Of a stretch of 64,000 nt of DNA, positions 59,026 to 64,000 are shown piece by piece (positions within the stretch are counted from its first letter, which is position 1; every line of letters begins with the position of its first letter). The position numbers were made by a program, and so were the translations under genes. The stretch lies in contig LM655202.1 of NCBI GenBank assembly GCA_000824825.2, positions 98,995 through 162,994 of the forward strand, given 5' to 3'. Origin of the DNA: Mesorhizobium sp. ORS 3324. GTDB lineage: Bacteria > Pseudomonadota > Alphaproteobacteria > Rhizobiales > Rhizobiaceae. The notes below the pieces were generated by a model, which saw only the letters and a list, made by a program, of their open reading frames with translations, made no database searches and was not told the origin of the DNA.

Positions 59026-59385
59026 GTGCGGCAAGAGTGCGTCATCAATGACGCCGGCCCGGAAGCGCCGACCATCAGTCTGCCAACTTATGGTGAACAG
59101 ATGGTTACGATCCGCAGGCTTCACTCGCCCTCTTGTTGGGCAATCTCCCAAATAGCCCATTGATCGCCGGGATATTGACATTGCGGCTGGCGCGCTACAC
59201 GCTCGAGGTATGGTCGAAGAGGATACCCACATCGTATCTCGTTTCGCCCGCATTCCCATCGGCGGGATGCGGGGATATCGATTGCGCTAGCCTCATATTG
59301 CGGTAACGATCCCTTGGCCTCGCCACCCTGGACGAGGCTTTCAGCATGAGCAGTACCTCGTCCCATTACCAGGACAGAGTACACA
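59026..59385. other. Gene-free stretch between hipA and gene debris
   Basis: About 360 bases. Open frames on both strands here have no recognisable motif and poor codon bias. It sits between the HipBA pair and a string of broken genes, so it is probably decayed coding sequence or insertion scar. No RNA gene seen. Confidence 0.45.
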
Positions 59386-59774
59386 ATGGCACAGAACATC
59401 TACGACCATCCCGACTTTTTTTGGGCTACGTCATGTTCCGCGATCACGAGCCCGATGGCGCAGTGCGTACCTGCACGACGCTGCCGCCGGGCCGGGTGGA
59501 CCGCTCGCCATGCGGTACCGGAAGTTCCGCCAACCTTGCGGCGCTTTTTGCACGCGGCCTGGTGAAAGTCGGCGATGCCCGCCTCTCTCGGTCCATCATC
59601 GGCGGCGAGTTCACGGCCGAGGCGATAGGCGAAACGGAAATCGGCGGCCGCAAGGCCGTGCTGCCGCGCATCACCGGCCGCGGTTATGTATACGGGCGCT
59701 CACAATTACAACCGTTCCCTGCCGGCTTTGTGCTCTCCGACACTTGGGGACCTCAGGTCGATCTATTGACGTAA
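59386..59774 (+). pseudogene. Chimeric debris: methyltransferase start joined to a proline-racemase-family tail
   Basis: MAQNIYDHPDFF (from 59386) is the typical start of a class I methyltransferase, but it stops matching after 12 residues. In the other frame from about 59420 the sequence reads LGYVMFRDHEPDGAVRTCTTLPPG, GRVDRSPCGTGSSANLAAL and IGGRKAVLPRITGRGYVYG, the C-terminal part of the proline racemase/hydroxyproline epimerase family (DRSPCGTG catalytic Cys), ending at 59774. The N-terminal ~200 residues are missing. It looks like two gene ends joined by deletion. Confidence 0.7.
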
Positions 59775-59959
59775 GTGAGACAAGGATGGGCAAGCTGATT
59801 GGCGGCTTAGACTGTTCTCGTTATGGCGGAATCCGGCGATATCGGCGCGGTAATCGTGAAAATTTGCCGTGGAAGGACCCGTCCCATCGCTTAGTACGGT
59901 CGCATAGGCTAAGCGCCGAACGCTGCTGGCGCGCTGGCGCCGCTGGAAATCGGCTGGGC

Positions 59960-60424
59960 AAAAGGAGTTTCAGCTCAACTTTTTGCCGCTGCCGTCCTCG
60001 CGAGGGAAGCTATCCGGCACTTCAAGGCAACGGCGGGCGACGCACCGTCAATATGGCGAGTCGCGCCGTCCATCGCGGGGATGCCAATGCCCTAACGACG
60101 CGAGCAAGGCAGCGCTCCTCAATCTGACGAAGTCCATTGCTGCTCCTTCCGCACTGATGGCGTGACGGCCGTTGCAATCGCGCCGGCGGGGTGCGAACCG
60201 ACATGGCTGACGATTTTGTCGCGGCGCCCGGCGAGCAAGCCGCGGTCGCGGATATTCCGATTGGCGAGATGGCCTTGCCGGCCGAGGTCGTCCAACTTGT
60301 CGCCTTCGTGATGCGCCCATCGCAGGCCTCGGTCAAAGGTGCGACGCTCGACGCCGACGGCGGCAGTTATGACGAGCACCGCATCGGCAAACTGGGGAGC
60401 GGCAGCGCTCACCACATCCGGTGA
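59960..60424 (+). pseudogene. Short-chain dehydrogenase/reductase fragments with frameshifts
   Basis: Pieces of one SDR gene appear in different frames: FAAAVLAREAIRHFKATAG around 59975-60035, SKAALLNLTKSIAAPSAL around 60105-60160 (the YxxxSKAAL helix), and DIPIGEMALPAEVVQLVAFV, then ASVKGATLDADGGSY around 60255-60375 (the C-terminal part). The N-terminal NAD-binding motif is absent. Several frameshifts make it non-functional. Confidence 0.7.
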
Positions 60425-61172
60425 GCGATCAACACCGCACACGAACGATGCGCCACGGTTGCGATCGCAGATCAAGGCGAACCTGGCTTACTGCGACGCC
60501 GAGCAGCTACCGATCTGGTGGCTCAAGAAGCGCGATCTGATTCCGGGCGGCCCCGACCTCACACCCGAGGAGATTAAGCCGAATCTTCTGGAGGAGATCG
60601 TCACCACCATCCCCGCCCTCAACTAATCCCTCCTGGTCGCGCGCGCTGGTTCCTTCTATCGCAAATCCCAGCCGAAGCCCGCCGGCCGTTTTCGGCTCCC
60701 TTGTAGCCATATCAACGGCCGCAGATCACCGATTGCGTCGGCGCTGCCAATCCGAAGCATCCACCGTTGGCGCCATCACCTCGAGCACGACAATATCGTC
60801 TCTGTCTGGCCTCGAAGGCGCGCAGCACGTTCAGGTGGGCCGAGTTCGCGTTCAATGGTTTCTTGCGCTGAGAACTCAACCGGTTCGTGGCCAGGACCGT
60901 CTCATGAAACTACTGCTCGGTTGCGGATTTTGCGGCCTTAGGGACCTCGAACCCCGATCGAGAATTGGGCCGTCAATACGGCCGGTTACAAATGCGTGTC
61001 AATCCGCGAACCCGGCAGGGATTCGCCGATTGAAGGGGACTGGCGGTAGGGCTGTTTTTGATCCAGTGCTTCACAGGTGGGCGTCTGCCCCGGTTAGCCT
61101 GAAAATTCAAAGTTATAGCTGCATGGAATTCATGAGATTACACAAAGTGCAAAGTGGAAGGGCGAAATGTGA
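60425..61172. other. Long non-coding or decayed stretch
   Basis: Nearly 750 bases without a convincing gene. One plus-strand frame ending at 60626 reads LAYCDAEQLPIWWLKKRDLIPGG and EEIKPNLLEEIVTTIPALN with coding-like composition, probably another gene fragment I cannot name. After about 61080 the sequence becomes distinctly AT-richer, as expected for a regulatory region before the following genes. Confidence 0.45.
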
Positions 61173-61193
61173 TCCATCCGTAATATGGATGGA
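61173..61193. promoter_or_regulatory. Palindromic operator-like site
   Basis: TCCATCC at 61173-61179 and GGATGGA at 61187-61193 form a perfect 7-bp inverted repeat around a 7-base AT-rich spacer. It lies in an AT-rich patch about 80 bases before the small open frame at 61275 and upstream of the response regulator gene, a plausible dimer-binding site. Confidence 0.45.
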
Positions 61194-61274
61194 CATTATC
61201 CAAGCAATCGATTTTCAAGAATCCAAAGTAAAGTGTAAAAAGTACGATGGGGGCCATCATCAGGAGTATGTCCG

Positions 61275-61514
61275 ATGGCAAACCCTCTTCGCGGCATGAC
61301 TGGACCCGGCACCGTCTTCAGCAGCGAGAGCGACGATCTGATAGAGCGGCCTCATGGCATTGACTGGATCGACCGTCGCGGCGGCCACGAGTCCACCCCG
61401 TCCGGAGAAGTCATTTGCGGCGCAAGGAGCGACCAGATGTTCGGACAGGAGGGCGTTGACTACCCTCTACCCGACAACGTGCGTGACAAACCGCGCACTC
61501 TTAGGATGTTTTGA
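61275..61514 (+). CDS. Small open reading frame upstream of the response regulator
   Basis: 79 residues, charged, no signal or membrane segment: SSESDDLIERPHGIDWIDRR and YPLPDNVRDKPRTLRMF. A CAGGAG site 9 bases before the ATG supports translation, and the stop abuts the response regulator region. No family recognised; it may be a genuine small regulator or a leader. Confidence is limited by its short length. Confidence 0.45.
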   Translation: MANPLRGMTGPGTVFSSESDDLIERPHGIDWIDRRGGHESTPSGEVICGARSDQMFGQEGVDYPLPDNVRDKPRTLRMF

Positions 61515-61534
61515 CGTGCTTGATGGGTGATGAA

Positions 61535-62221
61535 ATGCGAACTCTGCTTATTGACCATCATGCCCATCTTACACGCACGATACAGGGGGCGCTCGAGGAT
61601 TGCGGTTTCGCCGTTGATGTGGCTCGTACCCTGGACGAGGCATCCACTGCATTCTGTTGTGCGAGCTATGACATTCTCCTGTTGGAGTTGGTCATGCCGG
61701 ACGGTGATAGTTTGCCCTGGTTGACACAGTTAAGGAGCAACGGTCATTCGGTTCCTGCGCTCATCATGAGCAGTATCGACGATCTCGAAAAGCGTATTGC
61801 GATTTTCAACGGTGGTGCGGACGATTTCCTGCCAAAGCCAGTCTGCACCGAAGAACTCATCGCCAGAATGCGGGCCATTCTGCGGCGTTCAACACAGATT
61901 GCCGATCCCACCGTTGAATTTGGCAATCTACAATTCGATCCGATCGGTCGACAAGTTTTCGTTGGGGGCCAGCCAATAAAGATAGCACGCCGCGAATTGT
62001 GTATTCTCGAGCATCTACTCAACCGCGCAGGTCGCACTGTTCCACGCGCGCAGCTGGAAGATAGCCTCTATGCGTTCGACGATGAAGTTTCGGCCAACGC
62101 CCTCGAAGTCGGCATCTATCGCTTGCGCAAAAACCTGTGTCAGTCAGGGGCAACCCTCCGAATCAACACAGCGCGTGGCATTGGCTACATTCTTGAATCG
62201 ATTGACGCACGATCTGCCTAA
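61535..62221 (+). CDS. OmpR-type response regulator with Glu at the phosphorylation site
   Basis: 228 residues from ATG 61535 (61523 is possible). The receiver domain reads MRTLLIDHHAHLTRTI, then YDILLLELVMPDGDS, where Glu51 stands in place of the phospho-accepting Asp, and DDFLPKPV, where the lysine is kept; the acidic pocket has one Asp (LLIDHH). The C-terminal winged helix is intact: IKIARRELCILEHLLNRAGRTVPRAQLEDSLY, then ALEVGIYRLRKNL and RGIGYIL. It may act without phosphorylation. It sits 9 bases before the cpaC gene, so it may control the Tad/Flp pilus genes. Confidence 0.85.
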   Translation: MRTLLIDHHAHLTRTIQGALEDCGFAVDVARTLDEASTAFCCASYDILLLELVMPDGDSLPWLTQLRSNGHSVPALIMSSIDDLEKRIAIFNGGADDFLPKPVCTEELIARMRAILRRSTQIADPTVEFGNLQFDPIGRQVFVGGQPIKIARRELCILEHLLNRAGRTVPRAQLEDSLYAFDDEVSANALEVGIYRLRKNLCQSGATLRINTARGIGYILESIDARSA

Positions 62222-62230
62222 CCTGGTCGC

Positions 62231-63697
62231 ATGTTGAAAGCGAAGATTGCCTTGAAAGTCGTTCCTAATGGCCATTCCCCCGCCAATCGGCGGTCGACCG
62301 TCATTGGCGGTTTGAGAACTATGGTTTCTCCTTGCCCGGCCTATCTTCTTTGCGCGCTCATTTTGTTTTCCCCATTTTCTGCCACGGCCCAAGACAAACG
62401 GTATGAAGGCGCACCGCGTGCCACTGCCAATAGCATCAACGGCACGCTGAATCTTTCCTCTTCGCTCGGCAAGACAATTCATTTATCCGCGCCGGCCGCC
62501 AGCGTCTTTATTGCTGATCCGACGATCGCAGATTTTCAGGCACCCTCGAATAAGACTGTCTTCGTCTTTGGCAAGAAATCCGGGCGGACCAGCCTATTTG
62601 CCTTGGACGCCAACGGGGAGGCTCTCGCCCAGTTGAATATTGTTGTCACTGAACCAATCGAGGATCTGCGCGCCATGTTGAGGACTCGGGTCGGCGACTA
62701 TCCAATCCACGTCAGCTATACGCCACGCGGTGCGATCCTTAGCGGGACAGCGCCCAATGCCCAAGTCGTCGACACCGCGACGAAAGTCACTGAGCAATTT
62801 CTCGGTGACGGCGCGCAGGTCGACAATGAGATTCAAGTCGCTGGGTCGTTACAGGTCAATCTGAGTGTGCGCGTAGCTGAGGTCTCCCGTAGCGCCATGA
62901 AGGAACTCGGTATCAACCTGTCCGCTTTCGGCAAGATCGGCAATTTGACAGTGGGTTTGGCCAGCGGCAAAGGTGGCGGTTCTGGTGCGGCGAGCGGCGG
63001 CGGTACGGCCGGCGTCGCGTACAATGATGGCAATGTCAGCCTTGGGGCGGTTCTCGACGCGCTCGCAAAGGAGCATGTCGCTTCTGTCTTAGCTGAGCCG
63101 AATCTCACCGCGATGTCCGGTGAATCCGCCAATTTCCTGGCCGGCGGTGAATTTCCCATTCCGGTCGTGCAGGGGAGTGGGCAAGTTTCGGTTGAATTCC
63201 GTCACTTCGGCATCGGCTTGGAGTTCGTGCCAACGGTGCTTAATAACGAGCAGATCAATATTCGCGTGAAGTCGGAAGTCAGTGAACTGTCGACACAAGG
63301 TGCGGTCCAAATCAACGGTATTTCTGTGCCTGGCGTCTCCACACGGCGTGCCGACACCGCCGTTGAGCTCGGCAGCGGTCAAAGCTTCGCAATCGGTGGG
63401 CTGATCAGGCGGAACGTCAATACTGATATCCGCGCCTTTCCCTGGCTGGGCGACTTGCCGATCCTCGGCGCCCTTTTCCGTTCTTCATCATTTCAAAAGG
63501 AGGAGACGGAACTGGTTATCATAGTCACCCCTTACATCGTGAGGCCAGGATCAAATCCCAAGCAGATGAGCACGCCTACCGATCGCCTCGGCTCGGCTTC
63601 CGACGTGGGGCCCACTCCGATGAACTCATCGGAAAATCCGCCGCAAGACCACGCTACCGGCGGCTCAGGCGTCCTGGACGGCTTCATCATTGAATAG
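62231..63697 (+). CDS. cpaC: Tad/Flp pilus secretin CpaC (RcpA)
   Basis: 488 residues. A signal peptide core (YLLCALILFSPFSATAQ) lies at ~37-54, so ATG 62321 may be the true start. The pilus-assembly N-domain follows: LSSSLGKTIHLSAPAASVFIADP and FVFGKKSGRTSLFALD. Then a BON-like segment, a Gly/Ser-rich loop (GGGSGAASGGG) and the secretin core: VASVLAEPNLTAMSGESANFLAGGEFPIP, FVPTVLNNEQINIRVKSEVS, AIGGLIRRNV and LGDLPILGALFRS, then TELVIIVTPYIVRP. It forms the outer-membrane pore for Flp pili. Followed by cpaD. Confidence 0.93.
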   Translation: MLKAKIALKVVPNGHSPANRRSTVIGGLRTMVSPCPAYLLCALILFSPFSATAQDKRYEGAPRATANSINGTLNLSSSLGKTIHLSAPAASVFIADPTIADFQAPSNKTVFVFGKKSGRTSLFALDANGEALAQLNIVVTEPIEDLRAMLRTRVGDYPIHVSYTPRGAILSGTAPNAQVVDTATKVTEQFLGDGAQVDNEIQVAGSLQVNLSVRVAEVSRSAMKELGINLSAFGKIGNLTVGLASGKGGGSGAASGGGTAGVAYNDGNVSLGAVLDALAKEHVASVLAEPNLTAMSGESANFLAGGEFPIPVVQGSGQVSVEFRHFGIGLEFVPTVLNNEQINIRVKSEVSELSTQGAVQINGISVPGVSTRRADTAVELGSGQSFAIGGLIRRNVNTDIRAFPWLGDLPILGALFRSSSFQKEETELVIIVTPYIVRPGSNPKQMSTPTDRLGSASDVGPTPMNSSENPPQDHATGGSGVLDGFIIE

Positions 63698-63712
63698 TGA
63701 CGCCCAATAACG

Positions 63713-64000
63713 ATGCGGATCACAATCCTTCTGGTCGCTCTGAGCGCGAGCGTGAGTGGCTGCACAAGCTCCTCGCCGGTTGAGTCATCGACTGAAATCC
63801 TCGTCCGGCAGGAGAGCAACGTCTTGTTCTTGCAGAGCCTTCACTCTGTCGAACGGCAGCGTTTGCGTAATTTCATTGCGAGCACCAGCCGTGGCCGGCC
63901 CGATGCCGTCCATGTTTCTATCAGCGGTCCGCCCTGGCTGGCCGCGGAGGTCGCCAGTCAGGTGATGGGGATGGGAGTTGACGCGTACCACATCCGCCTC
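63713..64000 (+). CDS. cpaD: Tad/Flp pilus assembly lipoprotein CpaD, 5' part
   Basis: The first 96 codons are inside the window; the gene runs off the right edge. A short lipoprotein signal ends in a lipobox VSGC (residues 14-17: LSASVSGCTSS). Downstream are LQSLHSVERQRLRNFI and HVSISGPPWLAAEVASQ, typical of CpaD in its position after cpaC. It helps to stabilise the secretin at the outer membrane. ATG 63713 is 15 bases after the cpaC stop. Confidence 0.8.
   Translation, partial: MRITILLVALSASVSGCTSSSPVESSTEILVRQESNVLFLQSLHSVERQRLRNFIASTSRGRPDAVHVSISGPPWLAAEVASQVMGMGVDAYHIRL

Overview
The window looks like chromosome or large replicon from a Mesorhizobium-like alphaproteobacterium (Hyphomicrobiales). 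The coding DNA is GC-rich with strong G/C bias at third positions, two families of short repeats typical of rhizobial genomes occur between genes, and gene content (HoxA/HupR-type regulator, NodS/NodB-like domains, CpaC pilus secretin) fits. The assignment to genus is inference from recalled repeat and protein similarity, not from a search.

Left part (about 0.1-37.5 kb): a FecR-domain secreted protein; a run of glycosyltransferases with a methyltransferase; an ABC-exporter-like protein whose nucleotide-binding motifs are all degenerate and which carries a ~300-residue insertion; a cyclic-nucleotide-binding protein; a metallo-beta-lactamase-fold hydrolase; a deacetylase/glycosyltransferase pair; a DUF3095 protein; a UDP-sugar dehydrogenase; a complete peptide-type ABC importer; and, scattered through it, four class III nucleotide cyclases plus the cyclase-related DUF3095 protein. 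A 993-residue GT2 / NodS-like methyltransferase / NodB-like deacetylase fusion lies at 32.7-35.7 kb. The region reads as cell-surface glycan synthesis next to cyclic nucleotide signalling.

Centre (37.9-55.8 kb, all minus strand): a nearly complete locus for a group 1h (high-affinity, 'actinobacterial-type') [NiFe]-hydrogenase. Transcription order is: a NtrC-family activator with a degenerate receiver domain, a zinc-ribbon protein, hhyS, hhyL, two tandem paralogous four-cysteine proteins, a maturation protease, a small conserved protein, a TPR protein, two tiny membrane proteins, a NifU-Rieske fusion, a six-bladed NHL propeller, hypF, hypC, a SIS-domain isomerase, hypD, hypE, hypA, a very His-rich hypB and a nickel transporter. 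The 170-bp gap before hhyS holds a near-perfect sigma-54 promoter, an IHF-consensus site and a TTG-N5-CAA site of the kind bound by HupR/HoxA, in the classical order. This is the strongest candidate for something undescribed: a scavenging hydrogenase wired to sigma-54 control, with candidate local electron-transfer and membrane-tethering parts.

Right part (55.8-64 kb): a decayed CbbY-like phosphatase gene, a HipBA toxin-antitoxin pair whose antitoxin has a 50-residue tandem repeat extension, about 2 kb of gene debris (methyltransferase start, proline-racemase tail, SDR fragments), then an atypical OmpR-type response regulator, a CpaC/RcpA secretin and the start of a CpaD lipoprotein gene that runs off the window. 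No rRNA, tRNA, CRISPR array or intact insertion sequence was seen. All family names rest on reading motifs by eye.
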